Source: Eriocheir sinensis
Lineage: Eukaryota; Arthropoda; Malacostraca; Decapoda; Varunidae
Direction of reading: 5' to 3'
Length of the DNA stretch: 64,000 bases
NCBI RefSeq assembly: GCF_024679095.1
Contig: NW_026111787.1
Location: forward strand, 868,001-932,000
The translations under genes and the position numbers were made by a program. Of the stretch, positions 29,505-39,459 are shown one piece after another. Below the pieces are notes generated by a model. That model was not told the DNA's origin and ran no database searches. It saw only the letters and a program-made list of their open reading frames with translations. Within the stretch, counting starts at the first letter, position 1; every line of letters begins with the position of its first letter.

Positions 29505-31120
29505 TATGTCAGTAAATGAGGTAAATGAGGCATGTCGGTAAATGTGATAAATGAGATAACCTGCTCACCTTGTATGTCGGTAAATGTGATAAATGAGATA
29601 ACCTGCACCCCTTGTATGTCGGTAAATGTGATAAATGAGATAACCTGCACCCCTTGTATGTTGGTAAATGTGATAAATGAGATAACCTGCACCCCTTGTA
29701 TGTCAGTAAATGTGATAAATGAGATAACCTGCTCACCTTGTATGTCGGTAAATGTGATAAATGAGATAACCTGCACCCCTTGTATGTCGGTAAATGTGAT
29801 AAATGAGATAACCTCCACCCCTTGTATGTCGGTAAATGTGATAAATGAGATAACCTACACCCCTTGTATGTCGGTAAATGTGATAAATGAGATAACCTCC
29901 ACCCCTTGTATGTTGGTAAATGTGATAAATGAGATAACCTGCACCCCTTGTATGTCGGTAAATGTGATAAATGAGATAACCTGCACCCCTTGTATGTCAG
30001 TAAATGTGATAAATGAGATAACCTGCACCCCTTGTATGTCGGTAAATGTGATAAATGAGATAACCTGCACCCCTTGTATGTCAGTAAATGTGATAAATGA
30101 GATAACCTCCACCCCTTGTATGTCAGTAAATGTGATAAATGAGATAACCTCCACCCCTTGTATGTCTGTAAATGTGATAAATGAGATAACCTGCACCCCT
30201 TGTATGTCGGTAAATGTGATAAATGAGATAACCTGCACCCCTTGTATGTCGGTAAATGTGATAAATGAGATAACCTACACCCTTGTATGTCACTAAATGT
30301 GATAAATGTGATAAACTGCACCCCTTGAATGTCGGTAAATGTGATAACCTGCACCCCTTGTATGTCGGTAAATGTGATAAATGAGATAACCTATCCCCTT
30401 GTATGTCGGTAAATGAGGTAACCTGAAACCTTGTATGTGAGTAAATGTGATAAATGAGATAACCTGCACCCTTGTATGTCGGTAAATGTGATAAATGAGA
30501 TAACCTACACCCCTTGTATGTCGGTAAATGTGATAAATGAGATAACCTCCACCCCTTGTATGTCAGTAAATGTGATAAATGAGATAACCTGCACCCCTTG
30601 TATGTCGGTAAATGTGATAAATGAGATAACCTACACCCCTTGTATGTCAGTAAATGTGATAAATGAGATAACCTCCACCCTTTGTATGTCGGTAAATGTG
30701 ATAAATGAGATAACCTCCACCCCTTGTATGTCTGTAAATGTGATAAATGAGATAACCTGCACCCCTTGTATGTCGGTAAATGTGATGAGATAACCTGAAC
30801 CCCTTGTATGTCAGTAAATGAGATAACCTACACCACTTATAAGTCGGTAAATGTGATAAATGAGATAACCTGCACCCCTTGTATGTCGGTAAATGTAATG
30901 AATGAGGTACCCTACACCCCTTGTATGTCGGTAAATGTGATAAATAAGGTACCCTACACCCCTTGTATGTCGGTAAATGTGATAAATAAGGTACCCTACA
31001 CCCCTTGTATGTCGGTAAATGTGATAAATAAGGTACCCTACACCCCTTGTATGTCGGTAAATGTGATAAATAAAGTACCCTACACCCCTTGTATGTCGGT
31101 AAATGTGATAAATGAGGTAT
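29505..31120. repeat. 42-bp minisatellite
   Basis: About 38 units of 42 bp (ATAACCTGCACCCCTTGTAT, then GTCGGTAAATGTGATAAATG, AG). Units in 29505-30290 are almost identical; those from 30290 to 31120 have deletions and a GAGGTACCCTACACC variant. Because 42 is a multiple of 3 the array is open in several frames on both strands (for example a repeated MSVNVINEITCTPC), which is not evidence of a gene. Confidence 0.95.
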
Positions 31121-31577
31121 ATAAGACTTATATAAATGCATAAAATAAGAAGTTAAGATAACATTTCTTCTATACAATGTCCTATATACCAAAAGAAAGA
31201 GGAAAAATAAGAATATTTATCAGCAGATATTTAAGTTATTACTTATTTGAAAGTATTACTTAAAGAACGCCTATAATAGGTGTTTCTTGTAATTATTATT
31301 TTAAAAAATAATACTAATTATAATAAGTTTTAATGATCGGATGATCGGAATGGTGATCGGAACAGCAGTACTTAAAAAATGATCGGGTGATCGGAATCGG
31401 ATCAGTTGCCCAAACTGTTTGGATGATCGGGGATCGGAACAGCAAAAAAGTGATCGGTGCCCACCACTGGTAATAACGTAAGTGTGTCTTGCGCGCATTT
31501 GTACTTGACAATAACAATCACTTCTAACAGAAAATAACAAAAATAATGAGAAAGAAATATATATGTATGTGTGTGGA

Positions 31578-31582
<5 letters not shown>

Positions 31583-31620
<38 letters not shown>
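31583..31620. repeat. (GA)n microsatellite
   Basis: A GA tract of about 38 bp. Confidence 0.95.
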
Positions 31621-31622
<2 letters not shown>

Positions 31623-31639
31623 AAACATGGAAACATAGA

Positions 31640-33020
31640 AATGCAGGCAAGAGAAAACCTATTGGCTCATTACCAGGTTGCCTGCCTTAGTGATTTAATC
31701 TGCTCGACAGCCACTTGGGGCTTGAGGAGCAGATGAAAGCACCTTGATATTCAATTTACTCCTGACGCAGCGAAATGACAGTCGATTCGATATATAAAGG
31801 AGTTGATGGTATTCGAATTTAGTACTTCTGAGGGAAGATTGTTCCAGTGGCGGATGACTCGGTTTGAAAAGAAACTCCTTCCAATGTCCGTGTTACATCG
31901 ACTCGACTGAATGGGTAAACCGTTATTTCTAGTTATTGAGTTGGTTTGCAGCTCAAAGAATTTGGAGTAATCAATGTTACTGAACTTTTTCAGGTACTTG
32001 AAGACTTGAATCATATGCCCTCGTAGGCGTCTTTTCTCCAATGTAAAGAGATTGAGTTGCTTGAGTCATTCCTCTTGCGGTTGGGCCCTTATCCCTTTCA
32101 TTGCTAAACGCTTGCAGCAGGCGTTAGGCGTATTTGCTGGTGGCGCTAAACGCCCGCTGCGACCTCCACCCGCACTCAAATCTCCCGCGTATGAGAATGT
32201 TGCAACATTAATTCTCACAACACAGGATTGCCAATTGAGTGGATTCTTCACTAAATTTGGTGGAAAATCATATCAGCCCAGCGCGGCAAATCTGCAGATG
32301 AGTGACTGGTGGATGTTCTTGCCCAATATAGCGGCATTTTTGCATAGCTTCACCTATCACCGACTGATTCTTTGACCAAATAGTTGTAAATATTGCACTT
32401 GGCAATGCTCCCTTGCCAGAATCTGAAGAAAAAAATGTCTGCAGTTCCCTCAATATGGCTGATCATCACGCACTCACCGACATAAGTGTTAACATTCAAC
32501 ACTCCCTAAACGTGCATGTACGTTCGCAAGAGAGGCATACATAACCGACTCCTATAGATCTGGACCTCTTCTTTCCAATGTTTTTTTTTTTTTTTTTTAT
32601 AGCTGTGATGAATAGTTTTTGAGATATAGAGGTTAAAAGAGACCCCCAATTGGGCTGCCCGACTGTGCCTGAGGGGATAGTCACGTTCACACTTCGCACA
32701 AGGAAAGGGTTAAGGTTGGAATCATCTTCGTGGCACGTCGTTGAATCCTTCCCAGTAAATCAACATCCTTTCTGTAATTAGGAGACCAGAACTGTTCTGC
32801 ATACTCGAGGTGCGGTCTTGTTATGTTATTATACGAGGATAACATCACGTCTGGCGTTTACACTCGAAGTTCCTCGCTATGAACCCGATCATAGCGCTGG
32901 CTTTGTTATATGCCTTTTTTACTGTGATTCACGTGTCGGGTCACTTCTGATAGTGACTCCAAGATCCTTTTCCTCCTGCATCGTCTGCAGAGGTTTCCCA
33001 TCCCATGATGTGTGGTTACT
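31640..33020 (-). pseudogene. LINE reverse transcriptase C-terminal relic, split by a MITE
   Basis: Minus strand from about 33010 reads EEKDLGVTIRSD, GFIARNFECKRQ, RPHLEYAEQFWSPNYRKDV and RIQRRATKMIPTL. After the 617-bp insertion at 32093-32709 it continues LNLFTLEKRRLRGHMIQVFKYLKKF and a long clean frame to CNTDIGRSFFSNRVIRHWNNLP at about 31850. Together these are the thumb and tail of a LINE reverse transcriptase. The two halves join exactly at the TTAA target. Stops and frameshifts show it is dead. Confidence 0.83.
32093..32709. mobile_element. 617-bp TTAA-flanked MITE (piggyBac-like)
   Basis: Inverted ends CCCTTTCATTG and (inward) CCCTTTCCTTG are flanked by TTAT (32089-32092, a decayed TTAA) and TTAA (32710-32713). 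Removing the element and one TTAA restores a continuous LINE reading frame on the minus strand. TTAA duplication is typical of piggyBac (and of Kolobok). No transposase is present. Confidence 0.8.
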
Positions 33021-33043
33021 ATTTCGGAAGAGAGAAAGATATG

Positions 33044-33049
<6 letters not shown>

Positions 33050-33114
<65 letters not shown>
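33050..33114. repeat. Adjacent (CT)n and (AC)n microsatellites
   Basis: CT repeats from about 33050 to 33081 followed by AC repeats to about 33114. Confidence 0.95.
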
Positions 33115-33118
<4 letters not shown>

Positions 33119-33575
33119 TAATACATGATGATTATATTGAGTTTATGGCTTAAAACTTGTTGTAATCAGTAGCGACATTTGAAATTTGGCGCATGCGGCC
33201 AAAGTCACCCCAAATCATGGCCAAAGTCTCCCCATTAAATCTGAAAAAAGAAAATATTTTGCTGTTAGGCCTGTGGGTATTGAAACATGGACACAGAAGC
33301 AAAAGTAAACGTGTGTATGGTGTCCCAGATGTTTTTGGTACATTCTCGCATTGGTCCCATGTCTTCACACCTTCCCGCCTGTTACGCTCAATAGAAGTTT
33401 GACGGATGAGAAAAAACATGCTTTATTTCATAACGCCTTCAATGAATGTTTACATAAATTGTGTAAATGGGTTAGCAGTATGATTGTATCCTCATTATAG
33501 CCACATCACTCCTTTTTTTTTTTATTAAAATGCACATTTTTGTTTTCACTACCATGTCTTAATTTCTCTATACAG
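33115..33575. other. No feature seen
   Basis: Spacer without a supported gene. Confidence 0.5.
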
Positions 33576-33769
33576 TTGTCCCTCAAATAGTACGGGGGTT
33601 AGGGACCCAGGACCCCTGTACTATTTGAAAATCCGTATAAAATTAGTCCCCCCCCCCCTAGAAACGCTCCTGGGCACTCCTATGGAATCCGAGTCCGGCC
33701 TGGCTCAGCTAGCTGTTACCCATGGGCCCAGGTTGCCAGTTATGCATTTTCTGCTGCAGTCACAGTGCA
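33576..33769. mobile_element. DNA-element relic of the CAGTYGTCC family, copy 2 (left end)
   Basis: Begins CAGTTGTCCCTCAAATAGTA after a TA. The part from about 33680 (GGAATCCGAGTCCGGCCTGG, then CCATGGGCCCAGGTTGCC) is nearly identical to 54888-54970, so the same family occurs there. The rest of this copy is cut by a CACGTG-rich repeat. Confidence 0.65.
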
Positions 33770-33995
33770 CCCTGCGAGCACAGCTTGCGTAATTCACGAG
33801 TAAAACACGTGAATCCAACACGTGGATACGAAGAGTAAATCTGGTTCATTTTGCAAGATGATTTCACGTGAATGTGACACGTGATTTTCACGTGTTGTAA
33901 TTCTCGCCTAAAACACGTGTAAGATTCACGAGTATTTGACGTGAATATTGTGTGTCTATTACCCGTGTTAATCTAGATGGGATTTCGTCTTAATT
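33770..33995. repeat. CACGTG-dense repeat, copy 1
   Basis: Six exact CACGTG palindromes within about 200 bp, each in an AT-rich setting such as TTTCACGTGAATG or AAACACGTGTAAG. Similar blocks lie at 54660-54880 and 55870-56095. No coding frame. Confidence 0.6.
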
Positions 33996-33999
33996 ATCC

Positions 34000-34252
34000 G
34001 GGCGGGGATGCAGGAAACAAATTGCACATTAAGGTTGGCAAGATACTGCCACCCGATTCAGAGATATTCTATGTTTTAAACACAAAGAAAGTCTAAACTC
34101 CTTGAACTTTCACCACTAAGTGGACATCCACTAATTGGCGAAATTTCAACGAGTTTTCGACGTGCTTTGGTGTTTAAAACATAGAATATATATGCAAGGT
34201 GGGCCGTATCTTGCCAACCTCAATGTGAAATTTGTTTACTGCATCCCCGCCC
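34000..34252. mobile_element. 250-bp foldback MITE
   Basis: Ends GGGCGGGGATGCAG are inverted, followed inward by AAACAAATT, CACATT and AGGTTGGCAAGATAC on both arms. The similarity continues further in (ATATTCTATGTTTTAAACAC inverted), so nearly the whole element can fold on itself. No clear target duplication. Confidence 0.75.
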
Positions 34253-34983
34253 AGTATATTAATATTTTGTAGTATGTACTGATACACATAAGTTACAATG
34301 CAGTATAAGCAACATATATATGTGCATATATACTGTATTGTACATTATGCATACATAGCTGGACTACTACAGCAAAATATTAACATGTTCTGTAAAGAAT
34401 GACAATATCAAGAAAATAACAATTTCTGTAAACATCATAATTCTAATGGTCTTTAGGGTAACAACAAACCCACAAAATTACGGAAGGAATTAAAAAAAAC
34501 TATGATAGTGAACTTTATGGCAGCTGCCATATACTTGTACAAAACATTACATTCATTAAAACTTATAACACATTTCTGAGGTATGATGAACTAGAGTCAA
34601 TTATCCTCCTCTTTGTGACAAATAATACATAACTTGGTATCAAGCACATAGTATACAAAAGGCTTTGGATACTGGGAAAAAATTAAATCTTATTTTAATC
34701 ATAACATACATATATCAAATTACATGGAATGTAAGGAAAGGTATGAAACAATATCAATGGCCTTGCAATTGTTTTAAAATACCTAAAATACATAAGTAGA
34801 GTGATTTATGAAAGTAGGAAAAACATTGTCATCTCTTAATAATCTTCTCTGGAGATGCATGATATTGAATAACATGCAATTACTAATCTTCTTTGCAACA
34901 TATAATGCATAAGCATGGTTAATGAATAAGCTGACTTAAAAAGCATTATTACTGGCTACTCTGTTTGGGTCTGGGGCTGAACT
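34253..34983. other. No feature seen
   Basis: A+T-rich spacer downstream of the DUF4806 copy 1 stop codon. Confidence 0.5.
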
Positions 34984-35019
34984 GTGAAGCTGATGTGCTG
35001 TCGAAGCAAACAAAAGTAT

Positions 35020-35152
35020 CTACTCAACAGTTTCCTTCATTTTGGGGGCGTTGCGCAGTTTTGTTGCAATTATATGAATTACTTCAGCTGCACTAGAATC
35101 CGTGAATTTCTGAAGCACACTGTCTCGAATGAGAGTACACAGCTTTGTGTTT
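35020..35152 (-). pseudogene. DUF4806-type gene copy 1: 3' end of last exon, cut off by a transposon
   Basis: After removing the transposon at 35156-40799 and one copy of its TTA duplication, the minus strand runs straight from GQRAKIAF at 40803 into NTKLCTLIRDSVLQKF here, ending at a TAG at 35020-35022. The same junction is uninterrupted in copy 2 (GQRGKVAFKNTRLCSVI at about 57400). This is the C-terminal part of a DUF4806-like domain. The insertion separates it from the rest of its exon by 5.6 kb, so this copy cannot encode the full domain. Confidence 0.85.
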
Positions 35153-35709
35153 TTATAGTCCATGAGCCAGGCCGAATATGACTTTCAAATTAGTGAACAG
35201 ATCCAACCCTGATTTTTGTTTAATATGATGCCTGAGGTATATGAAAACTGGCCTTGGACGTTTCAGATCAGTAGCTTTATGCCCCAACAGCAGCCATTTT
35301 GAAGAATGGCCAACTTTTTCGAGCTCACACGACATATACTTGGAATTTTGCCCATACCTTCTAAACGGTTCAATAAATCTTAATGGGACTGATCTTATTT
35401 TACTCATAATGAAATTATACAGACATTCATGTATAATAAATACAATTTTTATACTACACTACCTTTCAGAATTCAACATTTTAGACAAGAAAAATGCATT
35501 TTTTAAACTTTTTTTTATAGGCAGCTTGTTGTAAAACAGTAAATGGTCATCAAATGATTAATTTAGTCCATGAAATATCTAGGATTCATTCAGCATCAAT
35601 AAACAATTAGGAATGATGTTATTGTCACTAGTGTGAGTAAAGGAAACACAGAAGTCATGTAAGACTTACAACACACACATCCGCTGTACTCTGAAATTGC
35701 ATTCAGGCT

Positions 35710-38700
35710 TTACTCAACGTCATAATCGGAGTCACTTCCATCCTTGTCGGGAACTATTTCCATCTCATCCTCGTCTCTCATATTGTTACAGTCCTGCAAT
35801 TTACAGGCTGGCGTGCAAGGTAACCCATTGTCAATGCAAGGACAACTGCCAACTTTGCACACTCTGACACATTTGCATGCCATCAGTGAAAGTATCATGT
35901 CGGCTGCAGGTGCTCCTGTTATCCATTCAATGCCAATTTGCCCGTCACTTTTAACATTCCATCCACGTCCATCTGCAGCTTCTGGAATCGTGGGCGAGTT
36001 TTCAAGGCATCGTCTCCAAATGGCCGCCTGGTAGTTTGCCCTTTTGGTGTGCTGATGGGGGGCATCCTTACAAGGAGGCAGTTGTCCTGAAGACACATCA
36101 CCATTTCTTGACTGGAATATTTCATATCTCAAGTCGTTCACGGTTGTACTCCTTGCACTGTGTGAATACATGCTGCAGGCAAATCTTTCCAGTGTTGAAA
36201 ATAGCTCATCTGTAACATTCCACTCTTCCCCAAGACGAGTAAATGCTTCACGAAATGTGTCGTTTGAACGCATCAAATTAACTGCCTTGATCTTTCCTTG
36301 GCCAGAGAAAGCGCTTACAGAATCACAGCCAGTCCAAGCATGAACACCCAACAAAGCAGTGCACTCATCACTACCAATGGTAGTTGCCAACCTAGAGATA
36401 TCAATAATTCTGATTTTGTTCTTCTTTCCTCGTCTCAAGAGTAAGTGTCCACCTATCTGAGTTTTGAAGGCTAGAAGAATCACAAACACGTCCGTGTCTT
36501 CCGAAATAACTATCACATGTCTATGTGTGCCTGTTGCATGCCTTGCGTGGAGAGCCAGTCTTGTATCAGCCTCCTCTTGTGAACATGTCAGCTCAAGAAC
36601 CTCTCCGACAGCGTCCTTCGTAATTTTGAAGCACTTTTCTGCAACAGTAACAAATAATGTCACTTCACCAAGGCTTTTCCTCACCTTCTCCTCCTTCCAG
36701 CTTTCCGCTAGAAATCTGATCAATTTGTTCTTGCTCTCCGTGTTCCCAAGAAGGCGCTTCCAATTCTTGATCCGGTGTCCTGATTTTATATCGTGGAAGA
36801 GCAGGCTGTCTTTGGAACCTCGGCTAGCCCTTTCAGCGTTCTTTATTGATCGCTCAGTGTAAACATCGAATACTACATCAACCCGTTGACTTTTGCAACT
36901 CTGGTTCAGAATGCTCTTCAAGATCTGTCCAGAAAGTTCCCCAAATGTACAATTTTCTCCATGAATTTTCTGGACTATTCCCATTGCGTCAATGATTACT
37001 GCCCGTGGACCAGTTGGTAGGTCAACAAAAGTAGCCTCCTTTTCAATATGTGTGCTGAGACTCGCCTTTCCGGTCTTTTTTAGAGTTCCATCAGCATTCC
37101 CCAGAGCCCACGGTGTTGGACCCAGGGGGTAGCACAAAACCTCTTTAATATCAAGTTTCCGATTTTGTGCTATGAGCAGCATGTGACCAAAGACACGATT
37201 GTCTGCCTTCAACACAATTTCCTTCTCTGTTCCTTTAATGACAGTTTCTTTCTCCAGACTGGAGAACGTTTTCAACTTCAGCTTCTTGATCGGATCATAA
37301 AACCCAGTACCTTTCTCAAGTTTCACTAGCCGTTCAGCATAAGCCGCTTCTCCTTTCTCACGAGCCTTCAGCAAGTTCTTTCCTACGTCAGGGGTTGCTG
37401 CCAGGCCCGTTGAAATGCTCAAAAGGTCCATTGGATCACCGCAAAATGGATTGGTCCAAGTGTTCTCGAGCAATTCAAGAATAGCTGACACATCATTCTC
37501 GTCTCGATTTATACGGGATGCTTGAAGGTCTGAGTGGCCCAGGTGTGGCTTCTGTACTGCAATTAGTTCTCGAAGTCGTCTTAACGCCGCTGCTCTATGC
37601 TCTGACGTTAAGTAGTACCTGGAAACAGCTCCTGGCTTTAAACTGAGCCCCTTTGTCCCGCCACTTGTCTGTGTATCCCTGTTCACAGTCTCTTCAAGGG
37701 TTTGGTCTGGGGGGAGTCGACCAAATGGGTTGGATTCACCCAGCTGAACAGAGAACCCACCATTCAGAAAATGATTGTCGAGTTCTTGTGAAGTACCCTG
37801 TAACGATGCCATCTGCAAAAAGTACACTGGGAGATATCGAGCGTAGTTGGTTTTGTCAGCTGCAAAACACCAGGGTATCATTTTTCGTATGTTGGCCAAG
37901 TGGAGTAACCAATCACCTTCTCGATCTGCTCGTATTAGCCCAAGGAGAATTTCAACCAGGTCTAAATACATCACCCAGAATGAAGCCAGTTGTCCACTGT
38001 TGTATCGCAACTCATCTATGTACTTGGTGAAAAGATCCAAAACTCTCTGGCACGTTTCATCACTCAGAAAGGACGCAAGGGTATCTTCACATGGATTCTC
38101 ATGGACATTATTTACCAGTCTCAAGGTTTCATCAAGATTTTGGCGATGTTGACTGTGGTTGGTCTCAAGCCATTCCAAGAACTGTGTCCATGCAAGTCTC
38201 ATCAGAGCTTCGTACACAAGCTTGTGAAGTCTCACTCCCCTGTTGTACTGCTTGCCATCTAACACTTTATCAACCGACCCCTCAGCTATTACTCCCGACT
38301 CTACTGCCAAGTCTCGTAGTCCAGCATCACGGGATACCTTGCCAATGATTGATAGCAGATTGCATATTATATGAAAATTGCCCATCATTGGTATTATAGT
38401 TTCAAACTTAGATTGGTTATTCCATGCAACTTCTGTCAGCTTGGCATAAAGTGCCTGATCAGCAACAACAGCGATGTTTTTAAGTGACAAAGTTTCTTGA
38501 ATGGAAAGAGCATTGCAGAGAATTTCTTGTGCCGTTGAAATATCAGTCGCTGGGGCATTTATGGTGGGCAAATAGCCAACTTTGTCTGCGCTGACTTCAA
38601 CCTGACCTCTTGTTTGAATATTGAACCCCGTCCAAGAACTAGTAGTTTGGCGTGATGTCTCATGCAGGCGAACCAAGATCCAGAGAAGATTGCGTTGACA

Positions 38701-39459
38701 AGCACTTCTTGTAGCATCCTCGAACGGTAGTAAAAGATTTGGCGATTTCAGAGAAGGCGGCGATTCCCTATTTGCCGAAATATAGAGTGGCAGAGGGTCC
38801 ACGTTTGCTTCGACCGTGCGCCTTTTATCATGTTTGCTTAAAGCTGGCGTTGTAAATCTTTCTGTTGCACAAGTTGAGACAGCTGGTTGCACTATGATGC
38901 CGTTAACGCGATGTGATGTTCCAGCACCACTCAGTGTTTCCTCCAAGGCATCAATATTATCATATGCAAGCACTGTTGGGATTAGCGGATGTGTCCCTAA
39001 AGGGAGAAGTGGTGCCCCTTCATCAACACTGCTCATCTTCTCAATGCAAAGTGCTGTATCAATTTCCTCCAGTCGAGTGTAAGAGCACCCATGACCAAGT
39101 CGATTTACGATGCGAATGAGCTCAACATTCCCAGAGAGAGTCTTGATGACCCAAGGCAAGAGGACATGTTTCGGCGTGATGACCTGTGCGTTGGTTACAG
39201 CATACAAGATGTCCTGACCTAAAGACCATGCCAGTCTGTTAGTCCGATCAGAAGGCAAAGCCTGCCGGCCACCAATGAGTACTTGCAAAAAGTCAGTAAG
39301 GCAAGCTGGCAGATCGATATACTTTTCACATGCCAGTTCATCAGGCTTTGGAGGCCAACTCTGCTCTTTCATCTCGTCTCTGACTTGCTCGCGCAAAATG
39401 AGAGCTGTTTGATTTATCAACTGCTCACATTTTGCCCCATAACAGATCTGCCAACTCAC
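35710..39459 (-). CDS. Academ-like transposase with XPG/FEN1-like nuclease, main part
   Basis: 1249 residues in one frame. In the first half VVADQALYAK (about 330) and MGNFHIICNLL (about 361) resemble the Asp and His blocks of RNase-H-fold transposases of the Academ/KDZ kind. From about 820 an XPG/FEN1-like nuclease is visible: RAVIIDAMGIV, VDVVFDVYTERS (about 863), QEEADTRLALHA (about 960), VIVISEDTDVFVIL (about 985) and a helix-hairpin-like GCDSVSAFSGQGKIKAVNL (about 1045). The tail has eight cysteines in CKCVRVCKVGSCPC (about 1195) and what follows. The family role would be cutting and joining transposon ends. The first residues listed come from a GTG in overlapping frame; the true N-terminus is the upstream ORF, joined by a one-base frameshift. 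The nuclease reading rests on motif resemblance. Confidence 0.82.
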   Translation of the reverse strand: MSWQICYGAKCEQLINQTALILREQVRDEMKEQSWPPKPDELACEKYIDLPACLTDFLQVLIGGRQALPSDRTNRLAWSLGQDILYAVTNAQVITPKHVLLPWVIKTLSGNVELIRIVNRLGHGCSYTRLEEIDTALCIEKMSSVDEGAPLLPLGTHPLIPTVLAYDNIDALEETLSGAGTSHRVNGIIVQPAVSTCATERFTTPALSKHDKRRTVEANVDPLPLYISANRESPPSLKSPNLLLPFEDATRSACQRNLLWILVRLHETSRQTTSSWTGFNIQTRGQVEVSADKVGYLPTINAPATDISTAQEILCNALSIQETLSLKNIAVVADQALYAKLTEVAWNNQSKFETIIPMMGNFHIICNLLSIIGKVSRDAGLRDLAVESGVIAEGSVDKVLDGKQYNRGVRLHKLVYEALMRLAWTQFLEWLETNHSQHRQNLDETLRLVNNVHENPCEDTLASFLSDETCQRVLDLFTKYIDELRYNSGQLASFWVMYLDLVEILLGLIRADREGDWLLHLANIRKMIPWCFAADKTNYARYLPVYFLQMASLQGTSQELDNHFLNGGFSVQLGESNPFGRLPPDQTLEETVNRDTQTSGGTKGLSLKPGAVSRYYLTSEHRAAALRRLRELIAVQKPHLGHSDLQASRINRDENDVSAILELLENTWTNPFCGDPMDLLSISTGLAATPDVGKNLLKAREKGEAAYAERLVKLEKGTGFYDPIKKLKLKTFSSLEKETVIKGTEKEIVLKADNRVFGHMLLIAQNRKLDIKEVLCYPLGPTPWALGNADGTLKKTGKASLSTHIEKEATFVDLPTGPRAVIIDAMGIVQKIHGENCTFGELSGQILKSILNQSCKSQRVDVVFDVYTERSIKNAERASRGSKDSLLFHDIKSGHRIKNWKRLLGNTESKNKLIRFLAESWKEEKVRKSLGEVTLFVTVAEKCFKITKDAVGEVLELTCSQEEADTRLALHARHATGTHRHVIVISEDTDVFVILLAFKTQIGGHLLLRRGKKNKIRIIDISRLATTIGSDECTALLGVHAWTGCDSVSAFSGQGKIKAVNLMRSNDTFREAFTRLGEEWNVTDELFSTLERFACSMYSHSARSTTVNDLRYEIFQSRNGDVSSGQLPPCKDAPHQHTKRANYQAAIWRRCLENSPTIPEAADGRGWNVKSDGQIGIEWITGAPAADMILSLMACKCVRVCKVGSCPCIDNGLPCTPACKLQDCNNMRDEDEMEIVPDKDGSDSDYDVE

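Larger units (their letters stand above)
27167..31469. mobile_element. 4.3-kb non-autonomous hAT-like element
   Basis: The 8-bp direct repeat GTAATAAC flanks the element (27159-27166 and 31470-31477). Ends are inverted: CAGAGCTGGGCACTTCCGATC on the left and, read inward, CAGTGGTGGGCACCGATC on the right. Both subterminal regions are packed with GATCGGA words (27180-27320 and 31330-31460). An 8-bp duplication and CAG-type ends are typical of the hAT superfamily. No hAT transposase is present. The cargo is a long inverted repeat, a LINE scrap and a 42-bp minisatellite. Confidence 0.85.

Noticed and set aside
29505..31120. CRISPR-like look of regular repeats
   Set aside because: Units are contiguous with no unique spacers, and the genome is animal.
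29509..31192. ORFs of 100-280 residues on both strands (MSVNVINEITCTPC repeats and others)
   Set aside because: Products of the 42-bp satellite within a hAT-like element; no unique flanking coding sequence.
31301..31540. 79-residue minus-strand ORF
   Set aside because: It lies in the GATCGGA-rich end of the hAT-like element.
36464..38348. Plus-strand ORFs within the Academ-like element
   Set aside because: Antisense shadows of the 1249-residue frame.
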